Below, piece by piece: positions 48,501 to 56,825 of a stretch of 64,000 bases of DNA. Both the position numbers and the translations under genes were made by a program. Every line of letters begins with the position of its first letter. The stretch's first letter is position 1. Where the stretch lies: positions 248,001 to 312,000 of the forward strand of contig NZ_JACVHC010000007.1 of NCBI RefSeq assembly GCF_017976235.1, read 5' to 3'. Below the pieces are notes generated by a model. That model saw nothing but the letters and a program-made list of their open reading frames with translations, was not told the origin of the DNA and searched no databases. Origin of the DNA: Pseudomonas anatoliensis. Its GTDB lineage: Bacteria > Pseudomonadota > Gammaproteobacteria > Pseudomonadales > Pseudomonadaceae.

Positions 48501-49108
48501 GCTTCACGTCCCTCGATGCCGCTGTGGGGAAGAATGCCGCCAATCTCTCAGCGCTAGAATCTGCGGTTGCAACGGACAAGGAAGCTACTGCGCAGCGAAT
48601 CGAGACCATCTCGGCCACCGCCAACAACGCCACCGCAAAAGCAGAAACCGCGAGCACTGCTGTTTCCGGCTTGAACGGCAAAGTGTCTGCGCTCACCACC
48701 ATCAAAACATCCACTACCGTCGGTAACAGGACGGTGATGGCCGGACTCGCCATCGGCGTGGAAGGTGAGCAGCAAGAGTCGCAGATCCTTGCGTTCGCTC
48801 AACGGTTCGCGATCCTCGATGAGGTGAGCGGCCAAATGATTGCGCCATTTGTTGTACAGGGCGGCCAGGTGTTCATGAACACCGCAATCATCAGCCAAGC
48901 CTTCATCAAGGAGCTGGTCTTGGGTATGACGCTTCGATCGGCGGCTCTCAACTCGCAAGGGTTGCCATTGCTGGAGATCGACATACCGGCGGGTACGTTC
49001 ACGCTTCGTGGCCAGTCCAGCACCGGTTATACGTTGCTGAACAACAACGGCATCTATGTCTATGACTTGAACTACATCGAACGCGCAGCGCTCGGGAAGA
49101 TGACGTAA
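45503..49108 (+). CDS. tail tip / host specificity protein J
   Basis: 1201 residues. N-terminal region typical of lambda J (EASDSLRSTNLAKLLIAVGE, then EFDSVPSDYDIYLDNTPI), central block with VFTRSNVIDGKFSYGSASAK, fibronectin-type segment around 630-720, and C-terminal coiled coil and trimeric tip region. GGAGGAAAGC precedes the ATG. It ends overlapping the next ATG (TAATGG). Main receptor-binding tip of the tail. Confidence 0.93.
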   Translation: MGAAAQIDIHGEKGGSSKPKSPTEASDSLRSTNLAKLLIAVGEGEFDSVPSDYDIYLDNTPIRDASGNYNFPNVKWDWRPGSVDQTYIPGIPSVENETSLNIELRSDTAWVRSITNTQLSAVRIRLAWPALQRSDDQGNVGGYRIEYAIDVATDGGAYQQVLVDAVDGKTTTRYERSRRIDLPDATTGWQIRVRRLTPNQNTNKIADTMLVAGYTEVIDAKLRYPNTALLYIEFDAEQFTNIPAVTVKCKARRWMVPSNYDPIARTYTGTWDGSMKSAWTNNPAWITYGICTEDRFGLGKRIKPFMVDKWELYRIAQYCDQLVPNGIGGTEPRFLCDMNLQGKADAWSLLRDISAIYRGMTYWAQGQLVMQADMPRAQDIDYVFTRSNVIDGKFSYGSASAKTRYTRALVSYDNPANNYDTDVIPFADLNLQRRYGDRPTELSAIGCTRASEAQRRGKWAILSNNQDRTVSFKTGMEGVIPLPGHIIPVADSLLAGREVGGRISAVAGRVVTLDRDTQAKAGDRLIINLPGGRAEGRTVQSVNGRAVTVTVAYSEPPVAQLQWAIDADDLAIPLYRVLRTKRTTEGDYEISALQFEPSKFAYIDTGARLEERPISVIPITVVPAPASVTVSSTSSIVQGMAVATMTISWPVVDGAVGYDVEWRKDSGNWIKVQRTGMTNVDVVGIYAGAYVARVRAASAFDITSPWRNSILTNLSGKQGLPPAVSFLRTVNKVYGIGLEWGFPSGAEDTQRTEIWNSKTNDLAAAAKLADFAYPQANHEMQNVVPGTSLFFWARLVDRTGNVGPWFPAVNGVNGQVSIDQSEYEQYFLGKIQESALGQKLFEEIGKISGDGEGSVNERLEQAKQELQDLISEITDAMAYDPTKPYSKGEVVRLDGRLFSAVKAVPVGTAPPNAEFWYDMGTIAETTNAMALQIQQHSTKIEDIDGKVTAQASTMQALQAAWREDDGTGAMSEALKAYQNTASIVTNEKVVAEEKLASATRFTSLDAAVGKNAANLSALESAVATDKEATAQRIETISATANNATAKAETASTAVSGLNGKVSALTTIKTSTTVGNRTVMAGLAIGVEGEQQESQILAFAQRFAILDEVSGQMIAPFVVQGGQVFMNTAIISQAFIKELVLGMTLRSAALNSQGLPLLEIDIPAGTFTLRGQSSTGYTLLNNNGIYVYDLNYIERAALGKMT

Positions 49109-49404
49109 TGGACTATTACGGTGCGAGAACGAAAGACGCCATGGGGCGGGTAACGCTTGAGTCGTCAACGATGACAGTCCGGTCGATTGTGACCAGGCAA
49201 GTCACCGTTCCGCCCATCACCAGTAACTTCACGAGTTTTATCAGCATGCCGGAGATTACTGCGCAGTCGTTTGTGTGCGTGACCCTTGCCAGTCAGGCGA
49301 ATGAGTTTGCCGCATTGCCCGCTGTGTTCTGGTCGGCAGGACAGCTCAGAGTTCGGCGTGGCCAAGGGCTGGTGCTCAACGTGTTTATTCTGACTTACCA
49401 ATAG
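49108..49404 (+). CDS. small tail-tip-associated protein (98 aa)
   Basis: MDYYGARTKDAMGRVTLE..., beta-rich. Starts at the stop of J (TAATG). Both this and the next protein start with MDYG/MDYYG-x-R, suggesting related N-termini. Probably tail tip or fibre accessory. No known family. Confidence 0.65.
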   Translation: MDYYGARTKDAMGRVTLESSTMTVRSIVTRQVTVPPITSNFTSFISMPEITAQSFVCVTLASQANEFAALPAVFWSAGQLRVRRGQGLVLNVFILTYQ

Positions 49405-49412
49405 GAGGTGGC

Positions 49413-50138
49413 ATGGACTACGGGTTCAGGTCGCGCAACGGCCAGAATTTCTTCCAGATTGACAGTGACAACAAAGTCTTGAACGTTGCGGCGTCAGGGA
49501 GCTACGCCATAGGAAAAACTCCAACATCATCGACAACCATTACCACGGCAGTCATCACCTACCCGACACCAATAACAACTACCGAAGCGCCGCATGTTTT
49601 CTTGAATCCGAAAAATCACGGCATGTATCACACGCTGATGCAGATGGGCGGGCCGGGCAACTGGACCGGCTTCTATTTCAAATTGCATTTGATGGCACCT
49701 TTCAACAGCACCGACTGTAGCGGGCGGTGGCTGGTCGCTACATTCCGTTCAACGTCACCACCCAATGAATACGATCTGCGTTTACGCAATGCCGCTAATG
49801 AACAGATCTTTGTTGGCGCAGACAACCTTCTGCTCATGACAGGCTTCCCAATCAATGAGGGCTGGTCGTTGGACAACCGCGGGGGCGAGGTATCCGGGGT
49901 CTATTGGAGCGGATACCAAATGCCTTGGACTGGCTCGTACGATGATTACTTTCTGGCGTCGACATTGCTCGGAGGGAAGATTTACAACGGCAACACAACA
50001 CTGGACACGCCCTGCGGTTTCCACGCCGGAGTCCGCACGACATTGAATGGATACGTCGGGGCTATGGTGAGTTCGGAGGGCGGCACTGCCAAAAACGGCA
50101 GAACTACTTTTGCTGCACGACCCATGCGTCCGTTATGA
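49413..50138 (+). CDS. tail-associated protein (241 aa)
   Basis: MDYGFRSRNGQNFFQIDSDN..., beta-rich with many aromatic residues (NWTGFYFKLHLMAPF). GGAGGTGGC precedes the ATG. Between J and the S74 fibre, followed by a terminator. Found in Pseudomonas prophages at this place; probably a receptor-contact or tip protein. Confidence 0.65.
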   Translation: MDYGFRSRNGQNFFQIDSDNKVLNVAASGSYAIGKTPTSSTTITTAVITYPTPITTTEAPHVFLNPKNHGMYHTLMQMGGPGNWTGFYFKLHLMAPFNSTDCSGRWLVATFRSTSPPNEYDLRLRNAANEQIFVGADNLLLMTGFPINEGWSLDNRGGEVSGVYWSGYQMPWTGSYDDYFLASTLLGGKIYNGNTTLDTPCGFHAGVRTTLNGYVGAMVSSEGGTAKNGRTTFAARPMRPL

Positions 50139-50145
50139 AAATCCG

Positions 50146-50169
50146 AGCCCGCCCAGTGCGGGCTTTTTA
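50146..50169 (+). terminator. intrinsic terminator before the fibre gene
   Basis: AGCCCGC - CCAGT - GCGGGCT plus T run. Confidence 0.85.
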
Positions 50170-50192
50170 TTGACCAGAATTAGGATACTTCC

Positions 50193-51302
50193 ATGCCTTG
50201 GCTTAGAGGTGGGACTGTTGCCGTCACCAATGGATCAACGACTGTTGTCGGCACAAATGCAGATTTTGCCGCGAATGCAAAAAACGGTGACGCGTTTGTC
50301 GGTCCTGACGGTGCGAACTATGAGATTGGCAACGTCGCCAGCGCGACTGTCATCTCGATTATTCCGGCTTATAAAGGGCCAACAGCCAGTGGCGTGGCGT
50401 ACGCGATTATGCCCGTTCAAGGTTATCCGAAAGCGCTTGCTGATGCTTTCAGCGATATCAATCGTCAGTGGGGAGCGAAGCTTTCCGCGCTCGGCACCAC
50501 CGGCAATTACGAAGTGCTGCCCGTATCGAAAGGAGGAACGGGGACTTCAAATTTGAATACTGATGTAGTCGCCGAAGGGTCTACCAACAAATACTTTTCC
50601 GGCAGCAGAGTGCTAGCGTCCTTGTTGGAGGGATTGAGTACAGCCAGCGCAGCCGTAATCGTTGCGGGTGATAATGTTCTTTCAGCACTTGGGAAGCTTC
50701 AGGCGCAAATAACCGGTAGAGCGCTCAAGGGCAATAATAATGATATTACGGGTCTTTTAGCGACTGCCTACGTTCGTACAAGCGGCACAACCAATGTGGC
50801 GCAAGGTCAGGGGCTTTATCAGCTTTGGAATACCGGCGCGGGTGGTTTGGTCGGATCGGGTGATTGGGTTTGCAACCAAGGTGGTGGCACGGGCGGCTTC
50901 AGTTGGCGCTCTGTGAATCTAAACAATACCGCAACCGGTCCCACCATGACCTACACCTATGTCGGCAACTTGAATGTTCCTGGTACGGTAAGCCAAGGTT
51001 CGGACCGTCGCCTGAAGACAAACGACGTCGAAATTCTCGATGGACTTGATCGAATCATGCAAATCCGCCCGGTCGAGTTTGACCGTCGTGACTTCCTTGA
51101 CTCCACTGAATACCCCCACCATGAAGTGGGGGTAATCGCTCAGGAGCTTTTCGAGATCACACCGTTGCTGGTCACTCCGGCGGATTCGCAAAATGAGCAG
51201 GACATCTGGCGCGTGAATTACACCGGCCTGATTCCCTACCTAGTATCGGCTATTAAAACTCTAAAGGCCGAACTCGATGAGCTGAAGGCGAACGCTCAAT
51301 AG
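50193..51302 (+). CDS. tail fibre with C-terminal S74 chaperone domain
   Basis: 369 residues. N-terminal beta segment (MPWLRGGTVAVTNGSTTVVG), a Gly-rich middle and a C-terminal intramolecular chaperone of peptidase family S74: SDRRLKTNDVEIL with the conserved Ser-Asp at the cleavage point, then HHEVGVIAQEL and WRVNYTGLIPYLVSAIKTLK. The domain trimerises the fibre and then cuts itself off at the Ser. Likely receptor-binding fibre. Confidence 0.88.
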   Translation: MPWLRGGTVAVTNGSTTVVGTNADFAANAKNGDAFVGPDGANYEIGNVASATVISIIPAYKGPTASGVAYAIMPVQGYPKALADAFSDINRQWGAKLSALGTTGNYEVLPVSKGGTGTSNLNTDVVAEGSTNKYFSGSRVLASLLEGLSTASAAVIVAGDNVLSALGKLQAQITGRALKGNNNDITGLLATAYVRTSGTTNVAQGQGLYQLWNTGAGGLVGSGDWVCNQGGGTGGFSWRSVNLNNTATGPTMTYTYVGNLNVPGTVSQGSDRRLKTNDVEILDGLDRIMQIRPVEFDRRDFLDSTEYPHHEVGVIAQELFEITPLLVTPADSQNEQDIWRVNYTGLIPYLVSAIKTLKAELDELKANAQ

Positions 51303-51473
51303 ATGGATCCAAACGGCACAGATCCCGCCGTTGCGCCTTCGCACTAACGGCAGAGAAAAAGTGAGGCTTGCACTGACGGAACATAGACTATGAACGGTTC
51401 ATTCAGCATTGGATTGATGAGGTTGTTCAGGTAAGTTGTCGCGCAAATCCGATATCTAGAAGATTTACGCCTG

Positions 51474-53465
51474 ATGAATGTTGCCCAGCCGGAAGGCCGT
51501 TTTACCGTCTCAAAGAAATCTCATGCTTCGATTCATCCAAAATATCGTGCCGACATTGATGGTCTGCGGGCCATCGCTGTCTTGGCCGTTGTTGGGTTTC
51601 ATGCGTTCCCCTCGTTCATTCGAGGAGGATTTGTTGGCGTCGACGTTTTCTTTGTCATTTCTGGGTTTCTGATCTCCGGCATCATATTCGGCAGCCTCGA
51701 CCACGCGACGTTCAGTTTTGCAGAGTTCTATAGCCGTCGTATTCGCAGGATCTTTCCGGCGCTGATCATCGTGCTGCTTTTCACGTTGCTTGCAGGTTGG
51801 TTTCTGCTGTTTGTCGATGAGTATTCGCAGCTTGGCAAACACACCGCTGCGGGCGCCGGGTTCGTTTCAAACCTCGTCCTATGGGGAGAAAGCGGATACT
51901 TCGACAATTCCGCCGAAACAAAACCGCTGCTTCACCTCTGGTCTTTGGGTATAGAAGAGCAGTTCTATATCGTGTGGCCGATCCTACTTTGGGCTTTTCA
52001 CAAAGCACGGCTGAACTTCCTGTGGGTGCTGGTCGGGGTGGCTTGTGCCTCGTTCCTGCTAAACATCATCGGGGTTGAAAAAGATCAGGTAGCGACCTTT
52101 TATTCTCCTCAGACCCGATTCTGGGAACTGTTGGCCGGATCTGCTTTGGCCTACCTCTTGATGTATCGTCCTTCGGGGAGCGAAGCTGTAAATGGCAAGC
52201 TCCTGCGGAATTTGAAGGCGCTGCTTGGTGCTTTTCTGGTTGGTTCTGCGTTAGTTCTGGCGAGCAAGGACAGGGCTTTCCCGGGCTGGTGGGCAACACT
52301 TCCTGTGCTCGGCTCGGCTTTGCTTATCTCGGCCGGACCGCATGCGTGGCTAAACCGCGTCGTGCTTTCCAATCGAGTTCTGGTCTGGGTCGGCCTGATC
52401 AGCTTCCCTTTGTACCTCTGGCATTGGCCGTTGCTGTCATTTGCCCGAATTGTTCAAGGTGGAGAGCCGTCTTTCGCCATGCGTACAGCCTTGGTTGCGG
52501 CATCAATTGCTTTGGCCTGGGCGACTTACGTTGTTATCGAGCGCCGCACGAAGCATGTTCGTTCGCTCGCCCCAGTGCTGGTTTTCATGATGCTTGTAAT
52601 AGGTGCTACTGGCTTCGCTATCTTCACAAATGGCGGGGCGCCGGCGCGCGCTATTGCCGTCAAGTCGACCGACCTGCAGCCCGCAAAGGACATTCCTGAT
52701 TATAGGGCGTGTACAGGTGCTGGTTTGTCTGGTTTGGATATGTGTAAGGAGCCAGGCACAGTCGCACCGAATATCGCTCTTGTGGGTGATAGCCACGCCG
52801 ACGACAAGTTCCCGGGCATCGTGGCGCGCGACACACAACGGTCGTGGATATTGCTCGCCAACAACAGTTGCCCGCCAGTGCTTGGCGTTTCAGTAGTCGG
52901 TAGTCAGCCAGATTGCAGTCGCCGTATGGAGGCGATTTTCGGCTGGCTGCAACAACAGGAGGGCGTCCGCGTCGTTGTGCTGTCGTTCTTCGGTGGGTAC
53001 TTCCTGCCAACCAAATACGCAGCGGATCACGTCAAGAGCGGTCTGGGGCCGGGCTTTGTGAAAATCAGCATGGATGGAGTAGAAGGCCTGTCTTATGCCG
53101 ATATGTTCAAAGCGGGGCTGGATAACGCGATTTCAAGACTGGAGGGATCCGGTAAGCGAGTGGTCGTGAATATCGACGCCCCCGAACTCCCTTGGTTTCC
53201 CCGGGACTGCTTGAGAAATCCATTGATGAATTGCACGCTGACGCGGCCCGATGTTCTCGCCCGACAGGGTGAGCTTCGGCGCATGCTTGAAGCGCTGCAA
53301 GCTAAACACCCGAAACTGGAAGTGTACGACCCGCTGGGCGTCTTCTGCGAGAATGACGTTTGCAGCATCAGCAAGGGTGGGGTTTTGCTTTATCGAGACT
53401 CCCACCACCTTTCCGAAAGGGGGAGTCGCATCTATGCCGAAGATTTCCTTCGCATATTGAAATAG
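51474..53465 (+). CDS. LPS O-acetylase (acyltransferase-3 plus SGNH domain)
   Basis: 663 residues. N-terminal acyltransferase-3 domain with about ten membrane segments (RADIDGLRAIAVLAVVGFHA, VGVDVFFVISGFLISG, then LGIEEQFYIVWPIL). C-terminal periplasmic SGNH hydrolase-like domain with GDSH (ALVGDSHADD) and the late DSHHLSE motif. This fusion is the OafB type, which acetylates O-antigen sugars. Phage copies alter LPS and block superinfection. It lies between the fibre and the endolysin with its own terminator. Substrate sugar unknown. Confidence 0.9.
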   Translation: MNVAQPEGRFTVSKKSHASIHPKYRADIDGLRAIAVLAVVGFHAFPSFIRGGFVGVDVFFVISGFLISGIIFGSLDHATFSFAEFYSRRIRRIFPALIIVLLFTLLAGWFLLFVDEYSQLGKHTAAGAGFVSNLVLWGESGYFDNSAETKPLLHLWSLGIEEQFYIVWPILLWAFHKARLNFLWVLVGVACASFLLNIIGVEKDQVATFYSPQTRFWELLAGSALAYLLMYRPSGSEAVNGKLLRNLKALLGAFLVGSALVLASKDRAFPGWWATLPVLGSALLISAGPHAWLNRVVLSNRVLVWVGLISFPLYLWHWPLLSFARIVQGGEPSFAMRTALVAASIALAWATYVVIERRTKHVRSLAPVLVFMMLVIGATGFAIFTNGGAPARAIAVKSTDLQPAKDIPDYRACTGAGLSGLDMCKEPGTVAPNIALVGDSHADDKFPGIVARDTQRSWILLANNSCPPVLGVSVVGSQPDCSRRMEAIFGWLQQQEGVRVVVLSFFGGYFLPTKYAADHVKSGLGPGFVKISMDGVEGLSYADMFKAGLDNAISRLEGSGKRVVVNIDAPELPWFPRDCLRNPLMNCTLTRPDVLARQGELRRMLEALQAKHPKLEVYDPLGVFCENDVCSISKGGVLLYRDSHHLSERGSRIYAEDFLRILK

Positions 53466-53481
53466 CCCTGATCTAAAGCCG

Positions 53482-53507
53482 AGCCGGCCATTGCGCCGGC
53501 TTTTTTT
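53482..53507 (+). terminator. intrinsic terminator between O-acetylase and endolysin
   Basis: AGCCGGC - CATTGC - GCCGGCT plus seven T, followed by GCCTGGAGAA (53509-53518). Confidence 0.88.
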
Positions 53508-53522
53508 CGCCTGGAGAAAAGT

Positions 53523-53948
53523 ATGACTGTCACTGAAAGAGAGCGCGACATTCTTGCCCGCACGCTTTGGGGTGAGGCGCGCGGCGAAGGAACGGCCGGC
53601 CAAGTGGCCGTGGCGTGGACGATCCGCAATCGTGTGTTCGACGGAAAGGAGAAGTCATGGTGGGGAGAAGGCTACGCGGGCGTTTGCCAGAAGCCGTACC
53701 AGTTCAGTTGTTGGAACAAGACCGACCCGAACTATCAGTTCCTGATCGGCGTGAAACAGATCCCGTTCCGCGAACTGTCGCAATGTCGGGTCGCGGCTGA
53801 CCAGGTAATCGACGGAAAGGTCGCCGACCCAACCGGCGGCGCCACTCACTATTACGCCACCTCTATGCCAAAGGTTCCGACTTGGGCCAAGGAAGCGACT
53901 CAGACGCTAAAGCTCGGTTACCACATCTTTTTCAGAGACGTCCCGTAA
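53523..53948 (+). CDS. SleB-type cell wall hydrolase, probable endolysin
   Basis: 141 residues: RTLWGEARGEGTAGQVAVAW (catalytic Glu region of the SleB/hydrolase-2 family), then KPYQFSCWNKTDPNY and GGATHYYATSMPKVPTWAKE. No signal peptide, so it depends on the holin. It is at the far right of the late region, about 33 kb from holin and spanins, with GGAGAAAAG before the ATG. Cuts peptidoglycan at lysis. Confidence 0.88.
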   Translation: MTVTERERDILARTLWGEARGEGTAGQVAVAWTIRNRVFDGKEKSWWGEGYAGVCQKPYQFSCWNKTDPNYQFLIGVKQIPFRELSQCRVAADQVIDGKVADPTGGATHYYATSMPKVPTWAKEATQTLKLGYHIFFRDVP

Positions 53949-54033
53949 GCGAGATTCCCTGCAAGAATTTGAATCTAGGTGATATTCCCACGGTATAAGT
54001 TACAAATATCGCGTCGATAGATGCGCAGTAAAT

Positions 54034-54498
54034 CTACATAATGACCACAAGCTTTTTAGACTGACATACATACATTGCATTACCTTTTGGAATCTCTAGG
54101 GCGATTGCGTAAGCTCCCGGTACAAGCGCTGTAGTGTCTAAAACAAAGTTATACCCTGAATTAGTAAGCTCCTTGTTATTATAGGCCTTAGCTACATCAG
54201 GACGGTCGAATCGCACAGGGTCCTTGGCAGTTGCTTCGCCTTGTGCGCCAGTTAGGCGCATTTGCAGGTTTTGCGCTGTAACTTGTGTGGCGTCGTCAAA
54301 TGCCCAGCCCTGAATTTCAACTTTGCCTCGCTTAACATATACAATAGCGTCGGGTTTTCCAGAAATTACATCCACGCTGCATTTATCTGAGCCGTTCATA
54401 GTTACGGTTTTACTCGCAGTGTTGTCGTCGCAGCCTGAAAGAAAGACCGCTGTGAGAGACATAAAAGCTGCCGCACTGATTTTGCTCATGGTTTTCAT
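54034..54498 (-). CDS. putative lipoprotein with Ig-like domain
   Basis: 154 residues. MKTMSKISAAAFMSLTAVF then LSGC lipobox; mature part beta-rich (GKVEIQGWAFDDATQVTAQ... MYVCQSKKLVV) with a possible disulphide. AT-richer than its surroundings and leftward. Start at the first ATG; the second (MSKIS) is equally possible. Lysogenic cargo near the O-acetylase. Function unknown. Confidence 0.65.
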   Translation of the reverse strand: MKTMSKISAAAFMSLTAVFLSGCDDNTASKTVTMNGSDKCSVDVISGKPDAIVYVKRGKVEIQGWAFDDATQVTAQNLQMRLTGAQGEATAKDPVRFDRPDVAKAYNNKELTNSGYNFVLDTTALVPGAYAIALEIPKGNAMYVCQSKKLVVIM

Positions 54499-54698
54499 GT
54501 TAACCGTCTAGGCCTGAAATTGGCGCATTCTACGTCAATCCATCCCATTTGGTTATCTTTGGCTACGCCTTTTTGACGACCTATCCCCTCCAGGATTCTT
54601 GCGACTAACAGCCTTGAAAGAGCTTTAATCGTACGCTAGCTCTGTCAGCTAATCCCCTGCGTTGCGTGAGCGCAGTCTGCTTATCCGGATTCTGTACG

Positions 54699-55034
54699 CT
54701 ATTCTCGCTCCGCCTGCTCATTGAGCAGTCGCTGGTTCTCATGGAGCGGACGGTCACACTGATCTGCGACCTGCGTGAGGTTCCTGACTTGGCTGAGCAA
54801 CTCCGTGCTCTCGCTTTGTATGCAGGCAATTTCAGACCTTCGGTCAGCCAGTTGCGAGCGCAGCGCATCTCGCTCGCCGGCAACCTCGTTATTCATCTCC
54901 AACAATCTGAAAATTTTGTCCCGAGCCTGGCGCAGTTGCAGGTTCCGCTCCGCAAATTCGTTCTCGTAGAGCAGGATTTGATGCCGGCAGGTTTCGATTA
55001 GCGTTGGGCTTCCGAGCCAATCGTCGGTGTCTTC
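54699..55034 (-). pseudogene. coiled-coil protein lacking a start codon
   Basis: An open frame of about 111 codons on the minus strand (EDTDDWLGSPTLIETCRHQI, then NEFAERNLQLRQARDKIFRL and onward to NEQAERE) reads as a regular coiled coil. It begins just after a TAA with no ATG, GTG or TTG before the internal Met at 54905. The N-terminus has been lost, or only the 68-residue tail is made. Possibly a former phage or chromosomal structural protein. Confidence 0.5.
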
Positions 55035-55280
55035 TAATTAAAGGGGGTCCACGCGAATGCCTTTCTGAAAACTGTTTTTATATACAACAATAGACCCGCG
55101 GCGGGTGGGCGAGGGTGACGCGACGAGCTGCATTGAGAGGCGGGTGTCGGCCATAAGCAGCCGCTCGGGAGTGGTGTCTTTTGACCGGACGCTGCCGCAC
55201 CCCGAACCGTTGCATAGGCTGATAGAGAACATCTGCTTTAACGCTTCCAGCCTCAGCAAAAGGCCGACACCTTGATGAAC
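55035..55280. other. short stretch without a clear gene
   Basis: A leftward frame (55259-55038, 73 codons) ends in SIVVYKNSFQKGIRVDPL, but it lacks a ribosome site and a convincing family. I cannot support it as a gene. Confidence 0.35.
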
Positions 55281-55709
55281 TCATGTACTGAGCAAGTTGC
55301 CAGTTTGACGTCTTTTTCTCACACAATTGATCATCAAAAGCACACCGGCTGCAATACCTTGTGTACCGCACATAAACCAGATTAGGCCTATGTGAAAAAG
55401 GGCCCAGGCACTCAAACCTAAAATCAGGGTTGATAATATCCCAAGTACAAGTAGTGGCAGGTGTTGCACAGAAGGGCTGTCCTCCAGCGAGTCGGAAAAA
55501 ATGCTCCAGCATGCCCATTGCGAAAACAGCGACAACAGAAGCAAGAACATGATCACCCCCCAACCCGAAAAGGATTGTGAGGTGAACAGGTTGATCGTCG
55601 AGGTGATGGTGAACCAAAGAGTGAATACGAATGTAGTGCTTGAAGGTACGGTATAGGCTGGAAGGGCAATAGCTATCTGAATCAACTTGAGTGTTTGCAA
55701 TCGAGTCAT
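55281..55709 (-). CDS. small multi-span membrane protein (142 aa)
   Basis: MTRLQTLKLIQIAIALPAYT..., about four hydrophobic segments (residues 8-30, 50-70, 84-105, 110-128) and a basic C-terminus. GGGAGCG precedes the ATG. Leftward, near the prophage end. No family recognised. Confidence 0.6.
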   Translation of the reverse strand: MTRLQTLKLIQIAIALPAYTVPSSTTFVFTLWFTITSTINLFTSQSFSGWGVIMFLLLLSLFSQWACWSIFSDSLEDSPSVQHLPLLVLGILSTLILGLSAWALFHIGLIWFMCGTQGIAAGVLLMINCVRKRRQTGNLLST

Positions 55710-55926
55710 TGATACGCTCCCTGCGAGTTGAATTTTACCGCGCCCTATGGAATCTTCAGTGACTATAGATCAGGAGTTCTTTGAGGGGGAGTATGCTGAC
55801 GGTCAGCTATTGGCCGATCTCTGCCTGTCGTGAGGCCTTAATCGGCCCAAAACGGAGCCTCCAAGCAAGAATGTTTGCGTCAGCTACGCTATTCCACCAA
55901 GCACGATACTGAAAGCGAGGATTGGG

Positions 55927-56388
55927 ATGACAGTTGGCCGCAGAGATGATCTAGCCTATTCCATCCTGTTGATCACTCCGGTTCTCCTTTACGCCAGTAT
56001 AGGTGCGAACCCGCTGTATACAGGCAGTGGTTACCTTGTTGCAGTCCCCGCGGCCGTGTTCGTACTGGCCTCGATTTTTCGAACGCCTGCCCTGTTTCTG
56101 ACTGGTACGACAGCCGCGGCGGTGGCCACACTGTTGATCTACATGAACATCATCGCCAGCCTCGACCACCCCGAAGGGTTGTTTGGGCTCGGGCATGTGT
56201 TCTCAATGCCCGGCATGTTGGTTGGTGCATCAGCGTCGGCCTGGCTGTTGAGATACCGCGTGAAAGCAAGTTTGCCGTGGATCGTCGCGGGCATTGGCTT
56301 TCTGGGAACTGCCTCGGGATTCATGGTCGCCCAGATGGTTATGTGCAACACCCTGATGTATTGCGGACCGCTTTCATTTGGGGGTTAA
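55927..56388 (+). CDS. small multi-span membrane protein (153 aa)
   Basis: MTVGRRDDLAYSILLITPVL..., five hydrophobic segments with a Gly/Pro-rich loop around 80-90. GAGGATTGGG precedes the ATG. Between the leftward membrane gene and attR. No family recognised; whether it is phage or older chromosomal material is unclear. Confidence 0.55.
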   Translation: MTVGRRDDLAYSILLITPVLLYASIGANPLYTGSGYLVAVPAAVFVLASIFRTPALFLTGTTAAAVATLLIYMNIIASLDHPEGLFGLGHVFSMPGMLVGASASAWLLRYRVKASLPWIVAGIGFLGTASGFMVAQMVMCNTLMYCGPLSFGG

Positions 56389-56424
56389 CGCAGGAACCGA
56401 ACTTCCCCTTCTGGCTGATAGCAG

Positions 56425-56634
56425 TTAGTCGGGCGTCATCAAAACCGCTAGCGTCATCTTGATGAATTCTTCGTTCTTGTCGATTACCCATAGTGCGCCG
56501 CGGACGTTCTCCGCGACGTCGGCAGATCCGCGCTGTTCGACCCAGTTCGTCAATTCCATGATGGCGGCTTCGAGCGCGAGTTGGTTTTCGTTGATCTTGA
56601 AGAGTAGGGAAGGGAGCAGATCAGAGTTCGGCAT
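56425..56634 (-). CDS. small helical phage protein near attR (69 aa)
   Basis: MPNSDLLPSLLFKINENQLA..., then a helical block (IMELTNWVEQRGSADVAENV). GGAGGAAACC precedes the ATG at 56634 and excludes an in-frame ATG 65 codons upstream. I recognise it as a recurrent hypothetical at the right end of Pseudomonas prophages. Function unknown. Confidence 0.65.
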   Translation of the reverse strand: MPNSDLLPSLLFKINENQLALEAAIMELTNWVEQRGSADVAENVRGALWVIDKNEEFIKMTLAVLMTPD

Positions 56635-56825
56635 TTTGGTTTCCTCCGTGGACGAAACCAGAGTAGCAGGGAGATTGATTGTTGGCAGAGCGCCGGGGAG
56701 AGCGCCAAATAGGCGCGGGGACTTTTTCGGGGATTCGTAAATTTCAGTGAAGGTCAGTGCGGCACCGTTTGCAGCGAGCGCCGATAGAAGACTCAACAAA
56801 TACTGGGGTTTCATCCCGTTTTCAA

